A stretch of 64,000 bases of DNA, from positions 95,971 through 159,970 of the forward strand of contig JAQWLN010000177.1 of the NCBI GenBank assembly GCA_029247265.1. The letters run 5' to 3'. A program made the translations under genes and the position numbers. Position 1 is the stretch's first letter, and each line of letters begins with the position of its first letter. This stretch comes from Fuerstiella sp. (GTDB taxonomy: Bacteria > Planctomycetota > Planctomycetia > Planctomycetales > Planctomycetaceae). Below are positions 29,221-37,407 of the stretch, piece by piece. The notes beneath the pieces are model-generated. The model searched no databases. It was not told the origin of the DNA and worked only from the letters and a program-made list of their open reading frames with translations.

Positions 29221-30192
29221 TCACTTTGCCAGGGTGTCGACGGTGACCAGGTCCACTGGTGTTTCTCTTTCGCCGGGAGTGTTGCCGGAAGCGATGGCCT
29301 CCAAGGCGTATTCAATGCCGAAGACGGCCAGCTGGTCGGCGGTGGCGAGGATTTCGCCGTCGCGAATTGCCTGTTGAACGGCAGAGATGTTGTCGACGCC
29401 GACGATCTTAATCGTTTCCAGTCGACCTGCTGCCTTGACCGCAGCCAGTGCTCCCAGTGCCATGCTGTCGTTACAGGCCAGAATTGCCTTCAATTCAGGC
29501 TGAGCAGTCAGCATTCCCGATGCCGTTTGATTGCCCAGACTCATTTCCCATTTGGCCGACTGTGAATCGACGATATTGATGCTGGCGGACTTCATGGCTT
29601 CTTCGAATCCAAGTTTCCGCTGCTGCCCGTTGAATGACGTCGGCAGGCCCTCAAGAACGGCAACTTTGTCGCCAGCCTGTAACGTCGACGCCAGATAGTC
29701 GCCGACTTTTCCAGCTCCCGCTCTGTTGTCGGGGCCAACGAACGGAATTGTTATACCGCTGGATGACAACACCTCAGCGTCCAGCTTGTTGTCGATGTTG
29801 ATGACAACGATCCCCGCGTCGCCGGCCCGCTGTAGTACTGGCACCAGAGCTTTCGAATCAGCCGGCGCAATCACGATGGCGTCCACCTGCAGGGCGATCA
29901 TTTGTTCGACAAGGGACACCTGACCACTCAGGTCGGTTTCGTCCTTGATGCCGTTGACGATCAATTCGTACTGTTCAGCGTTGGCGGCCTAGTGGTCTGT
30001 CGCTCCCTGGGCCATTGTGGAGAAGAACTCGTTCGCCAGCGATTTCATCACCAGCGCGATTCGTGGAGTGGACGTCGAAGGTTGTGCTTTCGGTGCAGCG
30101 CCTGAAGATGGAGCTGGCGCGTCGCTGCAACCAGCGATGACAACGGCCGCAAAAGTGAAGACCAGCGCGTGACAGGCCATTTTCCTGTTCAT
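29221..30192 (-). pseudogene. Sugar ABC-type substrate-binding lipoprotein with in-frame TAG
   Basis: The start is the ATG at 30192 (M-N-R-K-M-A-C-H). A lipoprotein signal ends V-V-I-A-G-C-S, so Cys would carry lipid. The frame reads S-T-P-R-I-A-L-V-M-K-S-L-A-N-E-F-F, the start of the type-1 periplasmic-binding (RbsB-like) fold, to TAG at 29989-29991 in M-A-Q-G-A-T-D-H. The same frame then continues without shift through D-A-I-V-I-A-P-A-D-S and V-G-V-D-N-I to the stop near 29221. A CAG-to-TAG change (Gln to stop) would explain it. No permease or ATPase gene is near, so it would be an orphan even if intact. Genuine readthrough is less likely. Confidence 0.8.
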
Positions 30193-30324
30193 AAAACACA
30201 TCCGATATGTGGTGAGAATTGTGAAAACCGAAACAATTTACAAAGACGCCCGCACAGTCGCCATGAAGTCGAATCGGGCAGACCACAGCATGGGCACGGG
30301 CCGCGACTTCCAGCGTGGTGATGA

Positions 30325-31245
30325 TCAGTCTGCTTTGTGCAGTTTCACCATGGTGGCGACTACGGCGTCAAGTTCTCCAATAATCACCAGGCTGCGATAC
30401 GAATAATCTCCGGGTTCAAGTCCGTCGTCGTTGCGGATTCGAAAAACGCAGTTCCATTTGACGACCTTTTGCGGAATAAATCGCCAGCGACCGTACCCTG
30501 CGTGTTCGTATCCGGGTGACGGCTGGTCCGGCGAATAGATGCCCATCGCGTGTGAACCGGATTGCGTTGACAGGATGACGGGCTTTGACTGTTCACCGGG
30601 GCCATCAGACAGCGCATTGACTGTTCCGGTGGCAGGATTGAACGAGTAGAAGCGGCTGAAAGTATCCGGCAGATATCCGGTCACGGCTTCGAACTGAGCG
30701 TAACGGTGGTGCTCGTTCGCGGGCAGACCAAACGTTACGTCGTACTGCAGCACATTTGGCATGTCGCGGTAGCCGATTGTCACACGTTTTTTGAGTAGAT
30801 GATTCGACAGTTCTGTCGTGTTTTTTGCCGGGTTCCCGGCTGATTTCTCTCGGGGGCGCAGCCAGAACGCCATCTGAGTGGTGGTTTGGAGCGTGTGACC
30901 TTCGGCGATCAGCCGCAGCAGGCGACTGGTTGATACCGGGCCAGCGCCGTCAAAGCGCGAACCTGCCTCTGTCGGATTAAAGGTTTCGCTGATCATCCTG
31001 GCCCCGGCATCCAGGTTTGACGCGGACTGCAGTTGCCGCCCGTGATCATGACTGTCTATAAATTCCTGTCCAGCCCATGTGAGAGAATCGATTGCCCCTG
31101 CAAGACGTGAGGTCGTGGTGATCACAATTTCCGAATTGGCGTACGGCGCGCGAATGACGGCATCGCCGGACACGCCTGAAGTTTGTCCCGGGGAGACACC
31201 GCACAGACTAACCGCCGCTACGATGTATAGATTTCTGAATTCCAT
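30325..31245 (-). CDS. Secreted mutarotase-like hypothetical protein
   Basis: 306 aa. A signal peptide (about residues 1-22) precedes an all-beta pattern with D-S-L-T-W-A-G-Q-E-F-I-D near residue 53, often seen in secreted planctomycete proteins resembling galactose-mutarotase-like or other carbohydrate-binding beta sandwiches. The rest has mixed Trp/Tyr/Gly-rich strands. I do not see a clear catalytic triad and do not assign an enzyme. It lies next to the broken sugar-binding lipoprotein, but the link is only proximity. Confidence 0.65.
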   Translation of the reverse strand: MEFRNLYIVAAVSLCGVSPGQTSGVSGDAVIRAPYANSEIVITTTSRLAGAIDSLTWAGQEFIDSHDHGRQLQSASNLDAGARMISETFNPTEAGSRFDGAGPVSTSRLLRLIAEGHTLQTTTQMAFWLRPREKSAGNPAKNTTELSNHLLKKRVTIGYRDMPNVLQYDVTFGLPANEHHRYAQFEAVTGYLPDTFSRFYSFNPATGTVNALSDGPGEQSKPVILSTQSGSHAMGIYSPDQPSPGYEHAGYGRWRFIPQKVVKWNCVFRIRNDDGLEPGDYSYRSLVIIGELDAVVATMVKLHKAD

Positions 31246-31403
31246 GAAATAAACTTGTCAACCTTAAGCGTGGTGAATCGATCGATGACAGAATATACCG
31301 GCGTGGGCGCACATTGGCATGTCTTCAATTATTTATTTGTCGCTTCCCCGCTGCCGAACTTAAACCGAGAACATTTTCCCTTTAGAACGAAAGCTGTGCT
31401 CCA

Positions 31404-31634
31404 ATGTCCGAGGCGGAGAAGCCGAACGATGACGGCGAAACAATCCAGCTGGATCAGTTTCTCAAGCTGGCGGATCTTGTGGCATCGGGTGGCGAAGCCA
31501 AGCATGTGATTCGATCTGGTGTTGTCATGGTGAACGGTGACTCGGAAACTCGACGTGGCCGCAAGCTGATCCACGGAGATGTGGTGACCTTCAGCGGCGA
31601 AGACTACGTCATTGAAACGACACCCGATGAGTGA
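31404..31634 (+). CDS. S4-domain RNA-binding protein (YbcJ/YaaA-like)
   Basis: 76 aa. After a short acidic start it has the S4 pattern: I-Q-L-D-Q-F-L-K-L-A-D-L-V, G-G-E-A-K-H-V-I-R-S-G-V-V-M-V-N-G, and R-R-G-R-K-L-I-H-G-D-V-V. This single-domain form (YbcJ/YaaA) binds RNA, probably ribosomal. Its stop overlaps the start of the next gene by 8 bases (ATG at 31627, TGA at 31632-31634), suggesting coupled translation. Confidence 0.9.
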   Translation: MSEAEKPNDDGETIQLDQFLKLADLVASGGEAKHVIRSGVVMVNGDSETRRGRKLIHGDVVTFSGEDYVIETTPDE

Positions 31635-32109
31635 ACAGTGTCGCCAGATTCCGCCGCCGAAGCTGGACTGGTCGTGGCGCGAATTCTCTGAGTTGAGCGG
31701 CAATCGTCTGTATCAGATTCTGTACCTGCGACAGCAGATCTTTATCATCGAACAGCAGTGTGCGTACGGTGATATCGACAAACATGATCATGTCGCCTTT
31801 CATCTTTGCGGGACAGGTTCGGAAACTCAGAGTCTGCAGGCCTATCTTCGAGTATTGCCGCCCGGGAAATGCTTCGAGGAACCATCGATTGGACGCGTTG
31901 TGACGGCGCCTGCAAGCCGTGGTTGTGGTCTCGGCCATGAACTCATGGAACGTAGCGTTCAATTCTGTCGCGGCCGATTCGCTGGTATGGCGATTCGTAT
32001 ATCTGCACAGGCTCATCTGCAGCCGTTTTACATGAGCCACGGTTTTGTGACCGTTACTGCAGAGCATCTCGTTGACGGAATTCCCCACGTCGAAATGCTT
32101 CTTCGCTGA
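31627..32109 (+). CDS. GNAT-family acetyltransferase (ElaA-like)
   Basis: 160 aa from ATG 31627; the frame extends a few codons upstream, but this start overlaps the preceding stop as in coupled genes. It resembles ElaA: L-Y-Q-I-L-Y-L-R-Q-Q-I-F-I-I-E-Q near the N-terminus, I-G-R-V-V-T, and R-G-C-G-L-G-H-E-L-M for acetyl-CoA binding (R/Q-x-x-G-x-G/A), then A-Q-A-H-L-Q-P-F-Y. It would acetylate a small molecule or protein amine. The substrate is unknown. Confidence 0.9.
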   Translation: MSEQCRQIPPPKLDWSWREFSELSGNRLYQILYLRQQIFIIEQQCAYGDIDKHDHVAFHLCGTGSETQSLQAYLRVLPPGKCFEEPSIGRVVTAPASRGCGLGHELMERSVQFCRGRFAGMAIRISAQAHLQPFYMSHGFVTVTAEHLVDGIPHVEMLLR

Positions 32110-32250
32110 TCGGCGCGAGGTCCTTACCGAATTTTTTTGTCCGTAATTAGCTGTGTTCTGTCGTCGGTCACGGTACGATCAGAGGTCCGGTAGACTGACA
32201 AGATAGTCTGTTCCTTCAACACCGGCCTTCCTTTTTCAGATTGTGACTCA

Positions 32251-33387
32251 ATGATTCGAACGTGCCTCCTCCTGACCCTGATTGTTTGTGATTCTGCCAT
32301 GGCTGATGAACCTGTGATGACCGATTTCGGTAAGACCAAAGACGGCGAAGCTGTTGAACTCTACACGCTCAGGAGTGATACCGGTCTGGTTGCAAAGGTG
32401 ATGACTCGAGGTGCGACACTGGTGCAGATTCATGTTCCTGACAAGGATGGAAAATCCGAGGACGTGATTCTGGGCTGGGACGATGTGGCCGGCTACGAAT
32501 CCGAAGACAACCAGTACTTCGGCTGCACGACAGGCCGTGTTTGTAATCGCATTGCCAACGGTAAGTTTTCGCTGGACGGGAAAGACTATTCTCTGGCCAC
32601 CAACAACGAGCCCAACCACCTTCATGGTGGCGTGGAACGGAGTCTGGACAAGGTCGTGTGGAAAGCACACCCGTATACAAACGACCGCGGGGATGGCGTA
32701 CGATTCAGATACACAAGTCCCGATGGTGAAGAAGGATATCCTGGCACAGTCAAAGTACAGGTGACATTCTTTGTGCCGAAAGACGCCAACCGGATCAACA
32801 TCAGCTACAAAGCGACCACTGATGCGGCGACCCCAATCAATCTGACGAACCACGCCTATTTCAACCTCGGTGGTGCCGGAAGCGATACGGTTCTGGACCA
32901 CCTGCTGCAGTTGAATGCTGACAAGTACACACCCACCGACGACACACTGATTCCGACCGGAGAAATTGCAGACGTTGCCGGCACCCCACTGGACTTCACA
33001 AAGCAAAAACGGATTGGTGCTCGCATCGAAAAACTAACCGACACGGCAGCTCTGGGATACGACCACAATTTCGTGCTGAACCCCGGGCCGGATGACAAGG
33101 ACTACAATTTTGCGGCATTACTGCGGCACAAGGAATCCGGACGAACTCTGCGGATTCTTACTCAGGAACCGGGAATTCAATTCTATTCCGGAAATTTTCT
33201 GGAGGGGCAGAAGGGCAAGGACGGCAAGACCTACGCTCACCGCAGTGCGGTCTGCCTGGAAACACAGCACTATCCCGATTCAGTGAATCAGAAGGCCTTC
33301 CCGTCGACCATCCTGAAGCCCGGTGACGAATACAAGACGTCAACAATACTGACGTTTGGCATCGCCAAAGGTGCGGCGGGCAATTGA
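32251..33387 (+). CDS. galM: Aldose 1-epimerase (galactose mutarotase)
   Basis: 378 aa with a signal peptide (M-I-R-T-C-L-L-L... A-M-A-D). It interconverts alpha and beta anomers of aldoses, here probably in the periplasm. Family marks are G-C-T-T-G-R-V-C-N-R-I-A-N-G, N-H-L-H-G-G, the catalytic His in N-H-A-Y-F-N-L-G-G, and L-G-Y-D-H-N-F. The terminal segment supplies G-I-Q-F-Y-S-G-N and other substrate contacts. Secreted GalM proteins are common in polysaccharide users. It converges on a histidine kinase gene, and both share the terminator at 33399-33427. Confidence 0.95.
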   Translation: MIRTCLLLTLIVCDSAMADEPVMTDFGKTKDGEAVELYTLRSDTGLVAKVMTRGATLVQIHVPDKDGKSEDVILGWDDVAGYESEDNQYFGCTTGRVCNRIANGKFSLDGKDYSLATNNEPNHLHGGVERSLDKVVWKAHPYTNDRGDGVRFRYTSPDGEEGYPGTVKVQVTFFVPKDANRINISYKATTDAATPINLTNHAYFNLGGAGSDTVLDHLLQLNADKYTPTDDTLIPTGEIADVAGTPLDFTKQKRIGARIEKLTDTAALGYDHNFVLNPGPDDKDYNFAALLRHKESGRTLRILTQEPGIQFYSGNFLEGQKGKDGKTYAHRSAVCLETQHYPDSVNQKAFPSTILKPGDEYKTSTILTFGIAKGAAGN

Positions 33388-33398
33388 ACGACACAAAA

Positions 33399-33427
33399 AG
33401 CCCCGGTCTTTTCAAAAGACCGGGGCT
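33399..33427. terminator. Strong bidirectional rho-independent terminator
   Basis: A 14-base arm AGCCCCGGTCTTTT pairs with AAAAGACCGGGGCT around one base, so the real loop includes some A/T pairs. AAAAA at 33395-33399 gives a T-tract on the minus strand. It lies between the ends of galM (plus) and the histidine kinase gene (minus). Confidence 0.92.
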
Positions 33428-33466
33428 CTGAGCATTTCTTATCGGCTAAGCAGCTTCCTGCAGAAC

Positions 33467-34249
33467 TCAGGCGGCCGATGTGTCAATCAGCCCTGCCGGA
33501 GATTCCGAGCGCGGCAGTTTGAGTGTGAACGTAGTTCCCTTCCCAACTTCGCTTTCCACGCGAATACGGCCCTTGTGGGCTTCAATGATTTTGCGGCACA
33601 GCGAAAGACCGATGCCCGTGCCTCCCTGGCCACGTGCGTCGGCTTTTTTTGTTGTATAGAACGGGTCGAATATCTTTTGCAGCTGTTCGTTGGGAATCCC
33701 GCAGCCGCTGTCCCCGACCGATACCTCTGCCCAGCCGTCTTCCGGATTATCGCGGATAATCAGTCGCAGCCGCCCGCCTTCGTCCATTGACTGGCGGGCA
33801 TTGACAATCAGGTTCATCAGAATTTGCTGAATCTGACTGCTGTTCACGAGCGCCCATACGCTCGGCTGTATGTTCTCGTCCACTCCGATGCGGTGCATCT
33901 GAAGGTCCTTCTGCACAAGGACCATCACGTCAGCCAGCAGCTTGTTTAGCTCGCACGGTTCAAACCGATCACTGGTATTGCGAGCGTAAGCCAGCATGCC
34001 AGTCGTGATTTTTGTTGCTCGCTGACCCGCAGACAGAATTCGGTCGAATGCTTTGTCTCGAGTCTTGGCATCTTTATGCCGAACTCCCATCTTCGCGTAG
34101 TTAATCACCGTCGTCAGAATGTTGTTAAACTCATGTGTAATGCTGCTGGCCAATGCTCCCACAGAGCTCAGCTTTTGCGTCTGCATCAGCTGCTCATCCA
34201 GCAAGTGAAGCTGTTTTTCCAGCTGTTGAATCTTTTCCTGCTCAGTCAT
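33467..34249 (-). CDS. Sensor-less histidine kinase (NtrB/AtoS type)
   Basis: 260 aa. A short N-terminal coiled coil (about residues 1-30) leads to the dimerisation/phosphoacceptor helix with His39 in S-S-I-T-H-E-F-N-N. The ATPase domain has an N box (L-I-V-N-A-R-Q-S), G1 (V-G-D-S-G-C-G-I-P), F box (I-F-D-P-F-Y-T-T-K) and G2 (G-T-G-I-G-L-S-L). There is no PAS, GAF or membrane segment, so the signal probably comes from a partner protein. No response regulator is adjacent. It is likely a cytoplasmic orphan kinase. Confidence 0.93.
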   Translation of the reverse strand: MTEQEKIQQLEKQLHLLDEQLMQTQKLSSVGALASSITHEFNNILTTVINYAKMGVRHKDAKTRDKAFDRILSAGQRATKITTGMLAYARNTSDRFEPCELNKLLADVMVLVQKDLQMHRIGVDENIQPSVWALVNSSQIQQILMNLIVNARQSMDEGGRLRLIIRDNPEDGWAEVSVGDSGCGIPNEQLQKIFDPFYTTKKADARGQGGTGIGLSLCRKIIEAHKGRIRVESEVGKGTTFTLKLPRSESPAGLIDTSAA

Positions 34250-34620
34250 GACGATGTCTGTTCTGATGTTTGGCCCGATTTCGGAACCCGTATCAGGTTT
34301 CGCACCCCAGTTCGCGCCGATGTGAATTCGTCACGTCTCAGCGAAAAATGCCCTGATATCGGAAGGCCAGCATTTCCTCGACGTTGTGCCTTTGCTGGTG
34401 GATAGCGCAACGTGGGCGTCTGCAACCGACAGAATCTTCAAAACCGCCCCAGTCAGTTTTATCGGCACGTATTCGGCCAGAATCAAACCTCAGTGTCAGG
34501 AAGATTAAATACCCAGCGACCGGCAGAATTCGCTGCTGCAATAAGCACCAGGTCTCGGGGTTTTTGCATCGCCGAGAGCGGTCCACGAGCTCGTTGGTCA
34601 AACCTCTCAGGGCGTGGTCT
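34250..34620. other. Intergenic region, no gene seen
   Basis: These 371 bases lie between the histidine kinase gene and the thioesterase gene, both minus strand. An open frame of 107 codons overlaps part of it but has no recognisable feature and overlaps the thioesterase end. I see no RNA or strong hairpin. Confidence 0.4.
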
Positions 34621-35064
34621 TCAGTGATTGATCGCCACAAACTGCCCTTCGAATTCAGCAACCCGGTCGCCGTTCAGCAGCAAACGTGACGTCGCCTGCA
34701 GCCGCCCCCGCCCTTTGCGAGTTAATCCGGCGACGAATTTCTCCCACGAGCATAACCCGTCGGCAGAGGCGACGGCGGTGAAGTCGGCAATGATCGGCTT
34801 CTGATACTGCATGGAATTGCGTGAAATCACCAGTTTGCCGGTCAGATCTTCATTTCGCATGCGCACCAGAACCAGTGTCCATGCGGCCAGAGTCGCGACA
34901 GCAGCCGCGCTTCCGCCGAAGACGGTTTCGCGGTGATTGATGTTTGGTGCCAGTGGAGCGGACAATTCAACCCGATCCGCCGTCGCTTCAATGATTTGTA
35001 CTCCCATCGCGGCGGTGATAGGTATCTGACGGTGGATGTAGGCTTCCAGGGGCTCGTTCGTCAT
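34621..35064 (-). CDS. Hotdog-fold thioesterase (YiiD C-terminal domain-like)
   Basis: 147 aa. It follows the YiiD_C thioesterase pattern: P-I-T-A-A-M-G-V-Q-I, L-A-P-N-I-N-H-R-E-T-V-F-G-G-S (the His/Thr-rich active segment) and G-R-G-R-L-Q-A-T-S-R-L-L. Hotdog thioesterases cleave acyl-CoA or acyl-ACP. No acyl carrier is nearby. Start chosen at the ATG of M-T-N-E-P-L-E. Confidence 0.85.
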   Translation of the reverse strand: MTNEPLEAYIHRQIPITAAMGVQIIEATADRVELSAPLAPNINHRETVFGGSAAAVATLAAWTLVLVRMRNEDLTGKLVISRNSMQYQKPIIADFTAVASADGLCSWEKFVAGLTRKGRGRLQATSRLLLNGDRVAEFEGQFVAINH

Positions 35065-35256
35065 TCGTCTTCGTCCAGAAAATCAGAGATCTCAGTTCTC
35101 GCAGCGCAGACCGTATACAAAATTTACGTTTTTGAGCCGACCGGCGTCCGAACTCAAGCTAACTTTTCAGTGTTGCGAAATCGAAACACGGTGAAGCCAC
35201 CCCGCCCACATCTTCGACTGTCATAACCGTTTCAAACCGTCTTCGCCGGTGTGTGC

Positions 35257-35291
35257 GACCGTCTTCGACGGTCTATGCGAGCTGACGCTCG
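35257..35291. repeat. Palindromic dispersed repeat, copy 2
   Basis: Hairpin GACCGTC (35257-35263), TTC, GACGGTC (35267-35273), then CGAGC (35278-35282), TGAC, GCTCG (35287-35291). The CGAGC-TGAC-GCTCG core and its flanks match copy 1 (1881-1911); the preceding palindrome is a different sequence. It lies in the divergent gap between the thioesterase and the large membrane protein. Confidence 0.6.
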
Positions 35292-35382
35292 GAATGTGCG
35301 GGTGCCTTGCAGCAAAGTGGCTGGATGCTGTTCCTGTCTCGATGGAAGTCTATCAGAGAATTCAAGTGCCGGACGCACGTAA

Positions 35383-37152
35383 ATGACCCACGACGACCTC
35401 ACAAGATTCTCGACACCGGATCCAGCTGGGTCGGAACAGCGAAAAGCATCTCTGGCCGAGGTTCTGTGGCTGACCGTTATCATGATGTTCGGACTGTTCG
35501 TGATGTCACGCAGCGGTGCCGATCCGGACTTGTGGGGACACGTGACTTACGGAAAAGAAGTCCTCCGCGACGGACATCTACATACCACCACGACATGGTC
35601 GTACGCGGTCAATGATTTTCGATGGATCAACCACGAGAACATTGCAGAACTAATGATGGCCTCAGCTGACAGCTTCGGCGGTCAGACAGCTCTGCTACTG
35701 CTCAAGTCACTATTCACGCTGGTTGTGCTGAGCCTGCCAGTCTGGGTCGCTCGCCGGATGGGTGCTGGTCTGGTGACGTGTTTCGCTATTGTGGTGCTGC
35801 TTTCGTTCAATATTTCATTTCACTGGCTGGTGCGGCCGCACATGCTTAGTTACGCCTGCGGAGCGGGATTGCTGGCCGTGCTGTCCGTCGCCCTGCCTGG
35901 AGCTGTAACAGCACGCAGCGCTGCAGTGATTTCACGGAAGTGGTTGTGGCTGATCCCACCGTTGATGTGTTTCTGGACGAATGCTCACGGCGGTTACCTT
36001 GCCGGCATGGCGATTCTGATGGCGTGGCTGGGGCTGGACGGCGTCGAACTGCTGCTTTGCCGTGATCCTCGGTTGTGGTCGACAGTTCGCCATCATGCGA
36101 TCCTGTTCACGGCTACTGTCGCGGCATGCATGGTTAATCCTTACGGATATGAACTTCATACATGGATGCTGTCTTCGCTTGGTCGTCCGCGTCCTGAAAT
36201 TTCTGAATGGGCACCGTTGCCGCTGTTCGCGGTCGACGGCCTGCCGTTCTGGTGTTTTGCTTTCGGCGCGTTTCTGTGCCTGAAGAAGACAGTCGAACCG
36301 CGCCGCTGGCCGGGATTGATCGTCATGTCACTGTTGTCATGGCAGGCTGTCAAACATCACCGACATCTTCCATTTGCAGCGATGATGGGCAGTTTCATTC
36401 TTGCTCCTCACATCGAATCGGTGGTGCGGCAGATGTTTGCCTGGCTGAAAGAACGGGCAGCCGAACAGCATCCAGCTCAGATTAGTCAGCATCGCGGGGC
36501 CGGTGTTGCCGTCCCCCTTGTGCTGCTTGTTGCGCTGGGTTGTGCTCAGTTTCCTCGACAGGCCACGTTGCATGTGGATCGCGAATACTATCCCGTGTCA
36601 GCGATTCAGTTCATGGCCGACAATCAGCTCAACGGAAAAGTGCTTGTCACTTTCAACTGGGCTCAATACGCGCTGGCGGTTTTTGCAGACAGCAGTCCGG
36701 AATCGCGAGTCGCCTTCGATGGACGGTTTCGCACCTGCTATCCGCAGCCGATCATCGATATGTACTTTGACTTCATTCTGGGCGACCTTCCGCCACACGT
36801 CCGTTATCGAGAAGACACCTCCGTTCCTTTCGATGCGACAAAGGCATTGCACTACAAGGATCCTGATTTGGTGTTGATTGAGTGCGAACGAAAGAACTCC
36901 GTCCGCACGATGGAAGCCTGCTCGGCGGAATGGTGTCTGCTTTATCAGGACAGCCTGGCACAACTGTGGGGGCGCCGCAGTGTTTACGACGATCGGCAGT
37001 CAAAGCGTTTTCTGCCCACGCATCGTCGCCACTGCAGCGACGATCTGCAGGAAGGCAGCGTCGCCTGGCCGGCATTCCCCATGGCGGGACGGCCCGCCGG
37101 CCGAATCGAGCTGACGCTCGGAAGCCAATCGGCCGCTCCCGTTGGTCGCTGA
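35383..37152 (+). CDS. Large multi-pass membrane protein (GT-C-like)
   Basis: 589 aa. After a cytoplasmic start and a first helix (about residues 27-47), it has S-G-A-D-P-D-L-W-G-H-V, an early extracytoplasmic acidic D-P-D loop, then about nine further hydrophobic helices to residue ~400, followed by a soluble C-terminal part. This plan resembles GT-C glycosyltransferases that use polyprenyl-linked sugars, but I see no decisive motif. The last ~25 residues (P-M-A-G-R-P-A-G-R-I-E-L-T-L-G) are encoded by copy 3 of the palindromic repeat, so the natural C-terminus may have been altered by repeat insertion. Confidence 0.65.
   Translation: MTHDDLTRFSTPDPAGSEQRKASLAEVLWLTVIMMFGLFVMSRSGADPDLWGHVTYGKEVLRDGHLHTTTTWSYAVNDFRWINHENIAELMMASADSFGGQTALLLLKSLFTLVVLSLPVWVARRMGAGLVTCFAIVVLLSFNISFHWLVRPHMLSYACGAGLLAVLSVALPGAVTARSAAVISRKWLWLIPPLMCFWTNAHGGYLAGMAILMAWLGLDGVELLLCRDPRLWSTVRHHAILFTATVAACMVNPYGYELHTWMLSSLGRPRPEISEWAPLPLFAVDGLPFWCFAFGAFLCLKKTVEPRRWPGLIVMSLLSWQAVKHHRHLPFAAMMGSFILAPHIESVVRQMFAWLKERAAEQHPAQISQHRGAGVAVPLVLLVALGCAQFPRQATLHVDREYYPVSAIQFMADNQLNGKVLVTFNWAQYALAVFADSSPESRVAFDGRFRTCYPQPIIDMYFDFILGDLPPHVRYREDTSVPFDATKALHYKDPDLVLIECERKNSVRTMEACSAEWCLLYQDSLAQLWGRRSVYDDRQSKRFLPTHRRHCSDDLQEGSVAWPAFPMAGRPAGRIELTLGSQSAAPVGR
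37082..37120. repeat. Palindromic dispersed repeat, copy 3, inside a coding region
   Basis: GC-rich inverted repeat (GGCGGG ... CCCGCC, and GGCC ... GGCC) followed by CGAGC (37107-37111), TGAC, GCTCG (37116-37120), the same core as copies at 1881-1911 and 35257-35291. Here the element is read in frame by the membrane protein gene and encodes part of its C-terminus. Confidence 0.6.
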
Positions 37153-37407
37153 GCGCGTTCGACAATATGCCAGGTAGAGACACGCAGGCCAGGGCCAGTC
37201 CTGGCGCGATGATCGTTGTCAGGACAGTTCCTGACTGCCTGCACGACCCGGAAACGCCCGCCGGCAGAGGGCACTTCGGTCGGTTATTGCAGAAGTAATT
37301 GACGAAAACGTGCCGGGGGGGTACCTTTTTATCGTGTCCTTGAGCATTTCACTGGTGCTCTGCGTCGACGATACGCTGTTTGACCCCAATCCCACCGGAA
37401 CCTTGCC

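Noticed and set aside
34338..34661. 107-aa minus-strand frame between thioesterase and histidine kinase
   Set aside because: Overlaps the end of the thioesterase frame and shows no feature.
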